From Planctomycetota bacterium (GTDB lineage Bacteria; Planctomycetota; B15-G4): a stretch of DNA of 24,246 bases. The stretch covers positions 1-24,246 of the forward strand of contig QNBX01000059.1 of the NCBI GenBank assembly GCA_003644265.1, given 5' to 3'. Each line of letters starts with the position of its first letter. The stretch's first letter is position 1. The position numbers and the translations under genes are program-made. Below the pieces are notes generated by a model. That model did no database searches, had not been told where the DNA came from, and worked only from the letters and a program-made list of their open reading frames with translations. Shown here piece after piece: positions 15,132 through 23,068 of the stretch.

Positions 15132-15716
15132 TCAGGCGTAGTGCCGCGTGATCAGGTCGTTCTGCACCCAGAGCAGCTTGTTGAAGGCGCGCAGGGCGGC
15201 GACCTCGGCCGACCGCTCGAGCCCCAGCCCGACGATGGTGGCGATCAGCGCATCGCTGACGAATCCCATCAGGGCGTTCATCTGCACCAGCGGCACGTTC
15301 AGGTCCTTGCTGCCCGCGGCCGGCGTGTGGATCTGCCCGACGCGATCGAGGTACGCCAGCATCTTGCCGTCGTAGGGCCGCGTCACCAGCGCCTTCAGGT
15401 AGTTGCCCAGGTGCTGCTTGCGGAACTCGATCATCTCGTGATCGAGCTCGAGCGCCTCCATGCTCGCGGGCACATCTCCCTCGTAGCCGTCCTGGCGCGG
15501 GACGAAGTGTCGCTTGGTGGCGTCGTAGCTGAAGAGCCTGTCGTAGACCGCGTCGACCAGCCCCGGGACCAGCGGCGCCAGGGCCCCCGCCGCGCCGTGG
15601 ATGACGTCGATGTCGTCCGAGGTCAGCCCCATGAACTCCATCAGGTATCCGGCGCGGTACTCGAGGTCGCTCTCCAGCCGGGCCTCATCGATCTGCTTCA
15701 ACTCACCAGCGGCCAT
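15132..15716 (-). CDS. Stand-alone protoglobin (globin-coupled-sensor-type haem domain)
   Basis: A 194-aa protein matching the protoglobin / globin-coupled sensor globin domain. It starts with an N-terminal pre-helix (residues about 1-25), then YLMEFMGLTSDDIDVIHG, RLFSYDATKRHF and the haem segment DRVGQIHT, with H130 the likely proximal ligand. The length equals the bare globin domain, and no methyl-accepting or GGDEF partner is fused. GAGGAG precedes the ATG. The product should be a cytosolic haem protein that binds O2, NO or CO, in sensing, storage or detoxification. The neighbours are a decayed FG-GAP gene and a divergent protease gene, which give no functional hint. On the minus strand upstream, TTGATG and TACGGT spaced 17 bp apart (about 15780-15810) are a weak promoter candidate. 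Confidence 0.88.
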   Translation of the reverse strand: MAAGELKQIDEARLESDLEYRAGYLMEFMGLTSDDIDVIHGAAGALAPLVPGLVDAVYDRLFSYDATKRHFVPRQDGYEGDVPASMEALELDHEMIEFRKQHLGNYLKALVTRPYDGKMLAYLDRVGQIHTPAAGSKDLNVPLVQMNALMGFVSDALIATIVGLGLERSAEVAALRAFNKLLWVQNDLITRHYA

Positions 15717-15738
15717 CTTGCTGCTCCTCGGTACATGC

Positions 15739-15749
15739 GGGGGGGGGGG
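15739..15749. repeat. Run of eleven G
   Basis: An uninterrupted 11-base G tract (C on the minus strand) lies 23-33 bp upstream of the protoglobin ATG, just beyond its ribosome-binding site. Such tracts change length easily by slippage and are also hard to sequence, so the exact length is uncertain. No other long homopolymer was noticed in the window. Confidence 0.9.
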
Positions 15750-15993
15750 AGGCCCCCATCGGGGCGCTCGCTGCGACCGTACCTCGCCTTCAAATATCCA
15801 TCAAGACTTGTACGTCCGTTGACGTGGATCGCCCCAAGTGTCTGCAGTTCGGTGAGCTGGCGCAGGCCGGATGAATGCCTGCCCTGCGCCCACGCGCATT
15901 GGCACTCACCGGCGCGGCCCGGCCACAATGCCCGCTCGATTCAGCAGCACGCCCGCTGCGCCCCTGGCCGCCTGCTCCCTTGGAATCAACAGC

Positions 15994-16848
15994 GTGTCTC
16001 GCATCGCAAGCATCTGCCTGGTCAGCGCGCTCGTTTGTGGCTGCCAGTCACACTTCTCCGACACACCCGAAGTCCGCGCCGCGTTTCTCGAGCGAGCCAT
16101 CACCGGGCGTGAGGCCGACCAACTGATCGACCTCGCAGGCGTGATCCCGCTGGAGAAGTTCAGGGGCGGCGCTGGCAACGGCATTGCGCTGGCCGAGCAC
16201 CGCGTGCTGACCAACTGGCACGTGATCCAGCCCTACGTCCTGTTCATCCGCGCCCACGGAGACGGCCCCCAGGACTACCGTGACGTGGAGCAGTCGGGAG
16301 GGTGGGCGCTCATCAAAGGGGGCGATCGCTCCCTGCTTCTCGACGATCGGGAGTGGAACAACGAGATCACGCCGCACGACTGGGTCCATGTACACGCCCC
16401 CACCCTGCAGCTCGCACCTGTATGTCGCCTTCCCCGAGGCGCGGCGCACATCGGAGACGACATCCTGCTGGTCGGGCATTGGGACCTTCACGAGGACAGA
16501 CATCCCATCCCTGTGGCTCTCCCAGGCCGTGTCGTGCCGTCATCGGAACCGGTGGCTGGAGTGCTCGACCTCGACCTGGGTACGCTCCCCAGAGGGCTCG
16601 AAGGCATGTCGGGCTCGGCAGTCCTGGCTCGCCATCAGGGCACCGGTGAGTGGATGCTCGTTGGCCTGACGCGTGGCTACTACTGGGACCACACGTTGAA
16701 TGTCGTCAGGATTGTTGCGGTTGACCTCGCGCCCGACGCCCTCGACCTGGGCAGCCTGACGGACGCGCCTACGCCGCTCCCGACCCTGACCGTGCCGCCC
16801 GCCGCCCGATGTCAGCCCCGCGAAGACAGCCAGTCTTCTGAGTGCTAA
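15994..16848 (+). CDS. Trypsin-like serine protease lipoprotein
   Basis: A 284-aa protein from the GTG at 15994, chosen because it gives a compact signal peptide ending at the lipobox-like L-V-C-G-C17. Earlier in-frame starts would put it 22 or more residues inside. The chymotrypsin/trypsin-fold signature is present: H76 in VLTNWHVI and S206 in GLEGMSGSAV. The acidic residue is less certain, with the Asp in ITPHDWVHVH the best candidate. It would be anchored outside the cytoplasmic membrane. The layout (short N-terminal helix, then a small two-barrel domain, no PDZ) differs from DegP/HtrA. It is transcribed divergently from the protoglobin gene over a 277-bp gap that contains an AT-rich patch near 15790-15810. 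Substrate unknown. Confidence 0.72.
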   Translation: MSRIASICLVSALVCGCQSHFSDTPEVRAAFLERAITGREADQLIDLAGVIPLEKFRGGAGNGIALAEHRVLTNWHVIQPYVLFIRAHGDGPQDYRDVEQSGGWALIKGGDRSLLLDDREWNNEITPHDWVHVHAPTLQLAPVCRLPRGAAHIGDDILLVGHWDLHEDRHPIPVALPGRVVPSSEPVAGVLDLDLGTLPRGLEGMSGSAVLARHQGTGEWMLVGLTRGYYWDHTLNVVRIVAVDLAPDALDLGSLTDAPTPLPTLTVPPAARCQPREDSQSSEC

Positions 16849-17083
16849 GTCCGCTTCTAGGGCGCAATCCCAGCGGACACCACTTTGCTGACAGCTGCTG
16901 CCATGGCGGCTCCCGATCGGCAGCCGTGAGCTCGCGCTGCACTCGGCGCAGTTCACGGAGCCCGGATTGAGGCCGCCCCGCGGCTGCTGTCCATCCGCCC
17001 GACGGATCCTCCCCGGAATCCACCCCAGCGGGCAGCGGCTGGCTATGTCGCTGACGGCTGCGCCCGCTCTTTGAGAGAAGACC

Positions 17084-18271
17084 ATGCGCATCCTGAACTG
17101 CGGTCGTTCCCGGCACGTTGTGACCCTCAGCGTGCTGCTCCTGGCGCTGGCACCGGGCGCGCTGCGCGCCCAGGCAAGCCACATGTCCTGGGACACGAAC
17201 CCGGGTGGCGCGAGCGAGCACGCGGCCGACACGACGCCGCTCTCCGCCACCGCGCACAAGCGTCCCTTCCAGGCCATCCCGCTCGGGGACTGGTATCCGC
17301 TTGGGCAGCCCAACGGCGCCGTCGACATGGCCGACGGTCTGGCGCTGGTCGGCGCGCCCGCAGCCGCCGACAACGTCGGCGCCGTGTTCGTCATGCGCTG
17401 GGACGGACAGACCTGGGTCAAGGAGCAGGAGCTCTTCGCACCGGATGGGCTGGCCGGATCGTACTTCGGGCAGAGCGTAGCGTTGGCGCACGAGTTGGCG
17501 TTTGCCGGCGCGCCACGGGACGAGCAGGTCGGTCCCTTCTCCGGTTCGGTGGCGGTCTTCCGCCGCGTGGCGGGAACGTGGTCCGAAGAGCAGGCGCTGG
17601 TCCCCGCTGACGGAGCTGCGTACGACCAGTTCGGCGCCTGCGTGTCGGCCTCTGGGGAGCGCGTCCTGGTGGGCGCACCCTTTGACGGGGACCCGGGCAC
17701 ATCGTCCGGCTCGGCCTACGTCTTCCAATGGAATGGCAGCACCTGGGTCGAGCAGCAGAAGCTGCTTCCCCCTGATGGCGTGGTCGAGTCCGGCTTCGGC
17801 TCCGCGGTGGCCCTGGCCGGGGACTTCGCCTTCGTCGGCGACCTGGCTTTGGTGGGCGACATCGGCATAGGCCCCCTGGCCCACGCCTTCGATCTGTGCG
17901 TGCTCTCGTACGGCGTCGGATGTGCCGGCAGCACGCCCGCGGCTCCCGAACTGTGGGGCAACGGCGTCCCGGAGCCCGGCGGCTGGGTCGAGATCGAGCT
18001 GCGCGGCGGCGCCTCGGACGCCACGGGCCTGCTGCTCATCGGCTGGGGAGCAGCCAACCTCCCCATGGCCGGAGGCTGCAGCTTGCTGGTGAGCCCCCCG
18101 CTCGTGACCGTCCCGGTCAGCCTGGACGCAGGTGGCGTCTATCGCCTGAGCGCGTCCATCCCAGCCCATTGGGGCCAGGTGCTGGCCTCGATCCAGGTGC
18201 TCGTCGCCGACCCCACGACGGCGGGCGGGTTCGCCTCCAGCAACGGAGTCTTGCTACCCATCGAGCCCTGA
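17084..18271 (+). CDS. Secreted FG-GAP repeat protein with planctomycete C-terminal domain
   Basis: A 395-aa protein with a signal peptide (cleavage likely after LRAQA, about residue 31). Residues about 75-265 hold three good FG-GAP-like repeats of about 48 aa, each ending in a pattern like W...EQ.L..PDG and followed by FG.SVA. A fourth is degenerate. These resemble beta-propeller blades. After about 275 comes a domain beginning SYGVGCAGSTPAAPELWG and ending DPTTAGGFASSNGV near the C-terminus, of a type seen repeatedly in planctomycete exported proteins. The closing motif is shared with the neighbouring 18294-20003 protein. The ATG at 17084 follows a weak GAGAGAAG. It is probably extracellular or envelope-attached, with role unknown. 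The preceding 235-bp gap (16849-17083) shows no gene. Confidence 0.82.
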   Translation: MRILNCGRSRHVVTLSVLLLALAPGALRAQASHMSWDTNPGGASEHAADTTPLSATAHKRPFQAIPLGDWYPLGQPNGAVDMADGLALVGAPAAADNVGAVFVMRWDGQTWVKEQELFAPDGLAGSYFGQSVALAHELAFAGAPRDEQVGPFSGSVAVFRRVAGTWSEEQALVPADGAAYDQFGACVSASGERVLVGAPFDGDPGTSSGSAYVFQWNGSTWVEQQKLLPPDGVVESGFGSAVALAGDFAFVGDLALVGDIGIGPLAHAFDLCVLSYGVGCAGSTPAAPELWGNGVPEPGGWVEIELRGGASDATGLLLIGWGAANLPMAGGCSLLVSPPLVTVPVSLDAGGVYRLSASIPAHWGQVLASIQVLVADPTTAGGFASSNGVLLPIEP

Positions 18272-18293
18272 CGGCGAGCGCGGGGCGTCGGCT

Positions 18294-20003
18294 CTACGGC
18301 GTCAGACCCTGCACCGCGTTGCTGGCGGCGAAGCCCTGGATGGCGCCCGGATCGGGGATCCAGCACTGAAAGATGACCGGAACGCCGGACGGGACGCCGC
18401 TGGGCCAGAACCCACCGAGCGTCGCGCTGTCCCCCGTGGGGCCGGTCGACAACGCGATCGCAAAGCCCAGCGTCGGGTCGGGCACGAGCACTCCGCCCTT
18501 GAAGGCAACGTTCAGCTGGGCCACCGAGCCCACGAACCACGCCAACGTGCTCTCCAGCGCGTTGGTCAGAGACACCCCCACGAACTGGCCCAGCACGAAC
18601 TGGCCCTGCCCTTCGAGCAGCGGATCGCCATGGGTTCCGGCGAGCGCGTTGCCGATGTCGCTGAACGCGTCGGCGTCCAGGAACAGCAGATAGACCGCGC
18701 CCGCGTCCGGACTGCCGTCGTCGTCATGGTCGGCGCCCACGGCGATGTCCAGGCTGCCGTCAGCGTTCAGGTCGCCGAGCGGGGCCAGACTGTTGCCAAA
18801 CGTGTCGCCCTCTTGGAGCGTGGCGCTGAAGTTGCCCTCCGTGGCGCTGATCTTCTGCTCGCCGATGACCGTGCCGTCGCTGGCCATCAGCAGCACATAG
18901 GTGGCGCCCGCCTTCTCGGCGCCGTCGTCGTCCCAGACCGCGCCCACCGCGAGGTCGGTGACGCCGTCGCCGTTGAGGTCGCCGATGTTGGCGACGCCCC
19001 GACCGAAGTGATCCTGCTGGTCGAGCAGCGTCTCGAAGCCGGCGGCCTCCGAGCTGATCTTCACGTGCTGCTTGACCGTGCCGTCGCTGTTCAGAAAGAG
19101 CACGTAGACCGCGCCCGCGTCGCCGTTACCGCTGTCGTCGAGGATGGCGCCCACGGCCATGTCCTCGACGCCGTCGCCGTCCAGATCGCCCAGGCCGGCG
19201 GCAGCCCAGCCGAACTCGTCCCCGTCGAGGATGTCGGCGCTCAAGCCTCCGTTGCTGTCGTTGATCTTCTGGTGTGCCTTGACCGTACCGTCGCTGTTCA
19301 GGAACAGCACGTACATGGCGCCGCGGAAGACGCCGTTCTCGGAGTCGCCGAAGGAGCCCACGCCCAGGTCGATCACGCCGTCGCCGTCGACGTCGCCCAG
19401 GTTGGCGATGGAGCATCCGAACCAGGCCAGCGCCTCGAGAAAGACGCCGAACCCGCCCTGGGCTCCCGTGATCCTCTGCTCGGCCTTGACCGTGCCGTTG
19501 GGGTTCAGGAACAGGATGTAGATCGCGCCGGCGTCATTGTTGGAGCTGTCGTCTTGGAGCGCGCCCACGGCGATGTCCGTGGTGCCGTCACCGTCCAGGT
19601 CGCCCAGCGAGGCCACCGACCAGCCGAACCAGTCGCTGTCGAACAGGTTGGCGCTCAGACCGCCGGCGCCTTCGGTGATCTTGTCGACGTCGGTGACGGA
19701 CCCGTCGGCGGCGAGGGTCACGATGTACACGGCTCCGGTGTCGGTGCCGGCGTCGTCGTCGAACGGCGCCCCGACCACCAGGTCCGTGCTGCCGTTGCCG
19801 TCAAAGTCGCCGAGGCTCGCCACCGACCAGCCGAATCGATCGGAGGCGCTGACACCCAGACCCGCAGTCAGGGCCGAGACCTTGGCGTGCGCTGCGACCT
19901 CACCCGTACCCGCCGATGCCGGCGAGACGCAGAGCAGCGTGGCGACCGCGAGGGCCAAGAGCAGACGGGGCGCGGCGACGCCGCGTTGACAGGTGCGCAT
20001 CAT
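18294..20003 (-). CDS. Secreted FG-GAP protein with six calcium-binding-type repeats
   Basis: A 569-aa protein from the ATG at 20003, chosen because GGAG lies seven bases upstream; a start 15 bases earlier lacks this. It has a signal peptide to about residue 32 (VSPASA). Six repeats of about 60 aa follow, each with FGxSxAxLGDxDGDGxxDxAVG, an integrin-alpha FG-GAP unit with a DxDxDG calcium-loop pattern, and mostly linked by LFLNxDGTVKxxxKI. The last 120 residues or so form a C-terminal domain ending WIPDPGAIQGFAASNAV. The product should be an exported beta-propeller, perhaps adhesive or structural. It is convergent with the 17084 gene (22 bp apart). A shrunken paralogue lies at 14676-15010. 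The upstream block at 20066-20110 is conserved in that relic and may be its promoter. Confidence 0.87.
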   Translation of the reverse strand: MMRTCQRGVAAPRLLLALAVATLLCVSPASAGTGEVAAHAKVSALTAGLGVSASDRFGWSVASLGDFDGNGSTDLVVGAPFDDDAGTDTGAVYIVTLAADGSVTDVDKITEGAGGLSANLFDSDWFGWSVASLGDLDGDGTTDIAVGALQDDSSNNDAGAIYILFLNPNGTVKAEQRITGAQGGFGVFLEALAWFGCSIANLGDVDGDGVIDLGVGSFGDSENGVFRGAMYVLFLNSDGTVKAHQKINDSNGGLSADILDGDEFGWAAAGLGDLDGDGVEDMAVGAILDDSGNGDAGAVYVLFLNSDGTVKQHVKISSEAAGFETLLDQQDHFGRGVANIGDLNGDGVTDLAVGAVWDDDGAEKAGATYVLLMASDGTVIGEQKISATEGNFSATLQEGDTFGNSLAPLGDLNADGSLDIAVGADHDDDGSPDAGAVYLLFLDADAFSDIGNALAGTHGDPLLEGQGQFVLGQFVGVSLTNALESTLAWFVGSVAQLNVAFKGGVLVPDPTLGFAIALSTGPTGDSATLGGFWPSGVPSGVPVIFQCWIPDPGAIQGFAASNAVQGLTP

Positions 20004-20065
20004 GGTGCAACTCCACAAGCGATGAGTGTTCGCAGCCCGTTCTGCCCGTACCGAAGGCCGCCGAG

Positions 20066-20110
20066 TGGGTCCAGGATAACGCGGCCCCGGGCGCGCGGGG
20101 GATCCGGGCC
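20066..20110 (-). promoter_or_regulatory. Conserved upstream block, candidate promoter of the FG-GAP gene
   Basis: Thirty-eight of 45 bases match 14966-15010 upstream of the decayed paralogue, better than most of the retained coding parts. On the minus strand it reads GGCCCGGATCCCCC, a variable GC stretch, then TATCCT (20078-20073), a possible -10 box about 70 bases before the ATG. No good -35 was identified. Shared descent explains the similarity, so function is a guess. Confidence 0.4.
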
Positions 20111-20247
20111 CCTGAGTGACCCGCAGCAGCGCTCACGGGCCGCCCCCCAGGACACCGTCCTCAGCGACGGCATGCGGGCCCATTCTCCCTGACCATCTCG
20201 GCAGGGGATCCCGTGGAGCCGCAGCGGTCTCCTGGTCCGGCGCCCCC

Positions 20248-22365
20248 TCAGGGCACCTGCAGAACGTCCGTGCCTCGTGGGACATGCAGGTTCACGCGCA
20301 CGTCGGCGATGCCCACCGTGCCTCCGTCACCGCCGACGATGATCTCGTAGGGCCCAAACTCCTGCAGCGGCAGGTCGCGAATCACGATCTTGTTCGACGA
20401 TGAGCCGGGCTGGGTGTGGAACTCCACGTTCATGCCGTCTCCGTTCGGATCCAGGAGCGAAATGAGCACGGGTACGAGCTCCAACGGCTCACCCACCAGG
20501 TCGCCGGACCCGCCCTTGGACTTGACGACCTTGATCGTCAGGCGCCGGATCACGGCGTCACTCAAGCTTCCAAAGCGGAGAGACTCCACGCTGCCGTCCA
20601 GTCCCACGGCGACATCCTTCTGGAATCGACGTGGGACGAAGGCCCGTGTGCGCAGTCGGTAGGTCCCGCCGCCCGCGAACTGGTTCACGACCTCCAGCCG
20701 ATAGACGCCTGTGTCCTCCAGCGGATAGTTGCGGATGCGCGCCAGTCGGGGTGTCGAGATGGTCTGTGCCGGACCCAGCAACTCGACGCCGTCCGGACCG
20801 ACGAGACGCAAGCCCGGGACCAGCAGCGCGTCCGTCAGCTGGCAGCTGGCCGTAAGGCGCATGCCCTCGGTCCCCTGAAAACTGAAACCGTGCATGCCCT
20901 GGCTGGCGATCGCTCCGTCCACGCGATCTCCGATTCGGATCTGCGCCTCGTGCGACGCCACCCCGCGGAAGCCACGCAGCAGGGTCGTCCAGACGGCACC
21001 GACGTCCGCGTTGTTGCCGTCGTGCAGGAAGCTGCCGATGGCCAGGTCCATCACGGTGTCACCGTCCAGGTCGCCGAGGGCGGCCAGCGAGCGCCCGAAC
21101 TGGTCACCCTTCCCGATCTTTCCGCCAAACCGGCCCCGGGTGTCACTGAGCTTGCTGTGACTGCGCACACTGCCGTCGGGCGCGAGAAACAGGATCCACA
21201 CGGCGCCCTTTTGCTGGCCTCCGTCGTCATCCAGAAAGCTGCCGACAGCCAGATCGGGCACGAGGTCGCCATCCAGATCGCCCAGAGCGGCGAGGGCGCC
21301 GCCGAACAGGTCCCCGTTGTCGAGGCGCCCGGAAAAGCCGCCTTGCGTGTCGCTGATCTTGGCATGGCCCTGCACGTGGGCGTCGGTGTCCAGATAGAGG
21401 ATCCAGACCGCGCCGCGGTTGGCCAGCTGGGCCAGCGAACCCTTGCCTCCGTCGTCGTCCTGCACGGCGCCCACGGCCAGCTCGGTCACGCCGTCGCCAT
21501 TCAGGTCCCCGAGCCTGGCCAGCGAGGTGCCGAACTGATCACCGGTGTCGAGCATGCCGGCGAAGCCACCGGAGAGATCGCTGATCTTGGTGTGCGAGGT
21601 CACGCTGCCGGCGGTGTCGAGATGCAGGATCCAGACGGCGCCACGACCCGTGATCGGGTTGTTGTCGAGCAGCGAGCCGTCGTCGTCACCGGAAGCGCCC
21701 ACCGCCAGCTCCGGCAGTCCGTCGCCGTCCAGGTCTCCGAGCGACGCGAGGGAGGTCCCGAAGCGATCACCGTCATCCAGTTCGCCTGTGAAGCCGCCCT
21801 GCAGAGAGCTGATCTTGGTGCTGGAACGGACCCAGCCATCCCGATCCAGGAACAGGATCCAGACCGCCCCTCGGGCCGGCCCCCCGTCGTCGTCCTCGAA
21901 GGCGCCGACCGCCAGCTCGGGGATGCCGTCGTTGTCCAGGTCGCCCACGTTGGCCAAGGAGACACCGAAGAAGTCAGCTGGCTCGATCTCCCCCGTGAAT
22001 CCACCCAGGGACTCCGAGATCGTGCTCGCGTGGTCGAGGCTGCCGTCCGGACGCAAGTACAGCAGGTGCACCGCTCCCGCGCCGGTCCCCCCGACGCCGT
22101 CCTGCAGCGACACGGCCAGGTCCGGCACGCCGTCCTGGTCAAGGTCGCCCAGGGGAGCCGAAGAGACGCCGAATCGGTCGTCGGCATCGAGGATGGACAC
22201 GTAGCCACCGAACAGGTGGTCGATCTTCGACTCGTCCAGAGCCTGGGTGGACTGCGCCAAGAGCGCTGGACCCAGCCCGAGCACGAGCAAGAGAACGTGC
22301 ATGAAGCGGTAGGCGACCAAGCGGCGGATCAGAGGACTCCGCCCCGGCGAATTGGCGATCTTCAT
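20248..22365 (-). CDS. Large secreted FG-GAP protein with C-terminal beta-sandwich domains
   Basis: A 705-aa protein from the ATG at 22365, which has GAGG six bases upstream. An alternative GTG at 22377 would overlap the previous gene's stop as GTGA, and either start implies coupling. It has a signal peptide after a long basic N-region, with likely cleavage at LLAQS. Six repeats (about residues 60-470) carry FG.SLA.LGDLDGDG..DLAVG, several joined by GAVWILFLD. Then come two segments resembling bacterial pre-peptidase C-terminal beta-sandwich domains: one around GMHGFSFQGTEGMRLTASC to DTGVYRLEVVNQ, and one ending in GPYEIIVGGDGGTVGIADV. It lacks the GFA-x-SN C-terminal motif of its two neighbours, so it may be sorted differently. 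It probably works with the small lipoprotein encoded just upstream. The 244-bp gap on its 3' side (20004-20247) holds no gene. Confidence 0.85.
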   Translation of the reverse strand: MKIANSPGRSPLIRRLVAYRFMHVLLLVLGLGPALLAQSTQALDESKIDHLFGGYVSILDADDRFGVSSAPLGDLDQDGVPDLAVSLQDGVGGTGAGAVHLLYLRPDGSLDHASTISESLGGFTGEIEPADFFGVSLANVGDLDNDGIPELAVGAFEDDDGGPARGAVWILFLDRDGWVRSSTKISSLQGGFTGELDDGDRFGTSLASLGDLDGDGLPELAVGASGDDDGSLLDNNPITGRGAVWILHLDTAGSVTSHTKISDLSGGFAGMLDTGDQFGTSLARLGDLNGDGVTELAVGAVQDDDGGKGSLAQLANRGAVWILYLDTDAHVQGHAKISDTQGGFSGRLDNGDLFGGALAALGDLDGDLVPDLAVGSFLDDDGGQQKGAVWILFLAPDGSVRSHSKLSDTRGRFGGKIGKGDQFGRSLAALGDLDGDTVMDLAIGSFLHDGNNADVGAVWTTLLRGFRGVASHEAQIRIGDRVDGAIASQGMHGFSFQGTEGMRLTASCQLTDALLVPGLRLVGPDGVELLGPAQTISTPRLARIRNYPLEDTGVYRLEVVNQFAGGGTYRLRTRAFVPRRFQKDVAVGLDGSVESLRFGSLSDAVIRRLTIKVVKSKGGSGDLVGEPLELVPVLISLLDPNGDGMNVEFHTQPGSSSNKIVIRDLPLQEFGPYEIIVGGDGGTVGIADVRVNLHVPRGTDVLQVP

Positions 22366-22373
22366 CGGCCGCC

Positions 22374-22718
22374 TCACGGCGACTCGTTGATGCTGCGAAA
22401 CTGACTGAAGAACATGCCCAGGTTGTCGTGGCCTTCATCAGTCGTCCGGATCAGCAGGACATCCCTGAGGATGTGCATGGAACTGTTCGCGCGGGTCCAG
22501 TCCTGGTGCCCCACCGCATCACGGATCATGGACATGAGCTTGCTGGCGTCGTGGCTGTCGAACTCACCCGCACCCATCTCGCCCAGGTCGTAGACACGGA
22601 CCTCGGTCTCGGTCGGGTCTTCCGGCGTCTCGGAGGGATCCGAAAACATCGCGCAGCCCGCAAGCGATAGTGAAAGCATGAACCCGGCAAGCAGCCGGCC
22701 GATACGCGCTGCCCTCAT
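22374..22718 (-). CDS. Small lipoprotein with a secretin N-domain-like segment
   Basis: A 114-aa protein with a strong ribosome-binding site (AGGAGGTG) and a lipoprotein signal ending L-A-G-C22. After an acidic, proline-containing linker, residues about 40-112 read VRVYDLGEM ... LMSMIRDAVGHQDW ... LLIRTTDEGHDNLGMFFSQFRSI. This resembles the short N-terminal domain of type II secretion secretins and TonB receptors (VYDVRDL, then LI..V.P..W, then LLV..T...H..I...L..LR). It is alone rather than attached to a secretin pore. Its TGA touches or overlaps the start of the large FG-GAP gene, so the two are probably made together and may interact in the envelope. Assignment rests on pattern recognition only. 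Confidence 0.6.
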   Translation of the reverse strand: MRAARIGRLLAGFMLSLSLAGCAMFSDPSETPEDPTETEVRVYDLGEMGAGEFDSHDASKLMSMIRDAVGHQDWTRANSSMHILRDVLLIRTTDEGHDNLGMFFSQFRSINESP

Positions 22719-22862
22719 GGGACACCTCCTGGTCGGGACGTCTCAATACGTAGGATGTCCGCGGAAGACGTCGCACACCTGACGCGCTGCCGTGCCCTGG
22801 CAGGATCTGCGCATGTCCGGGACACACCAGCCTATCCCCGAGTCGGCCCCCGTGCTTCGCAT

Positions 22863-22882
22863 CTCTCGAGAGGCGCGCCTCT
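22863..22882. promoter_or_regulatory. Two overlapping perfect palindromes
   Basis: CTCTCGAGAG (22863-22872) and AGAGGCGCGCCTCT (22869-22882) share four bases, so only one can form a hairpin at a time. They lie about 145 bp upstream of the small lipoprotein gene, in the 350-bp gap 22719-23068 that holds no recognisable gene. They could be an operator or the terminator stem of the hydrolase gene at 23069 (no T-run seen). Confidence 0.35.
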
Positions 22883-22943
22883 GGGTCTCGGGTGACGCGC
22901 GCTGACGATCGCAGTGCATGCCTCCGTAGTCGGCGTGCAGCCT

Positions 22944-22960
22944 GTTCGTCATGGACGAAC
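22944..22960. other. Perfect 7-bp inverted repeat with ATG loop
   Basis: GTTCGTC (22944-22950), ATG, GACGAAC (22954-22960). It lies in the gap between the alpha/beta-hydrolase gene stop (23069) and the lipoprotein gene start (22718), on the transcript side downstream of the hydrolase. It may act as a 3' hairpin for that gene or an operator. No T-run follows, so its role is unclear. Confidence 0.35.
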
Positions 22961-23068
22961 GCTCCCTGCTTGCCAAGCTTCGGGTCCGGACGGCGGCGGG
23001 GCGCGGCGGCCGGCTCGGCCTGACGGACAACGGCGGGCGGCCGCGAGTCGCTGTCTGGAGCCGGGGGC

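Noticed and set aside
16540..18169. Long minus-strand open frames opposite the protease and the 17084 FG-GAP gene
   Set aside because: They span two well-supported plus-strand genes and their intergenic gap with no motifs, as expected in GC-rich shadows.
18630..22404. Two long plus-strand open frames (520 and 662 codons)
   Set aside because: They run opposite the two large FG-GAP genes; their apparent repeats simply mirror the FG-GAP repeats.
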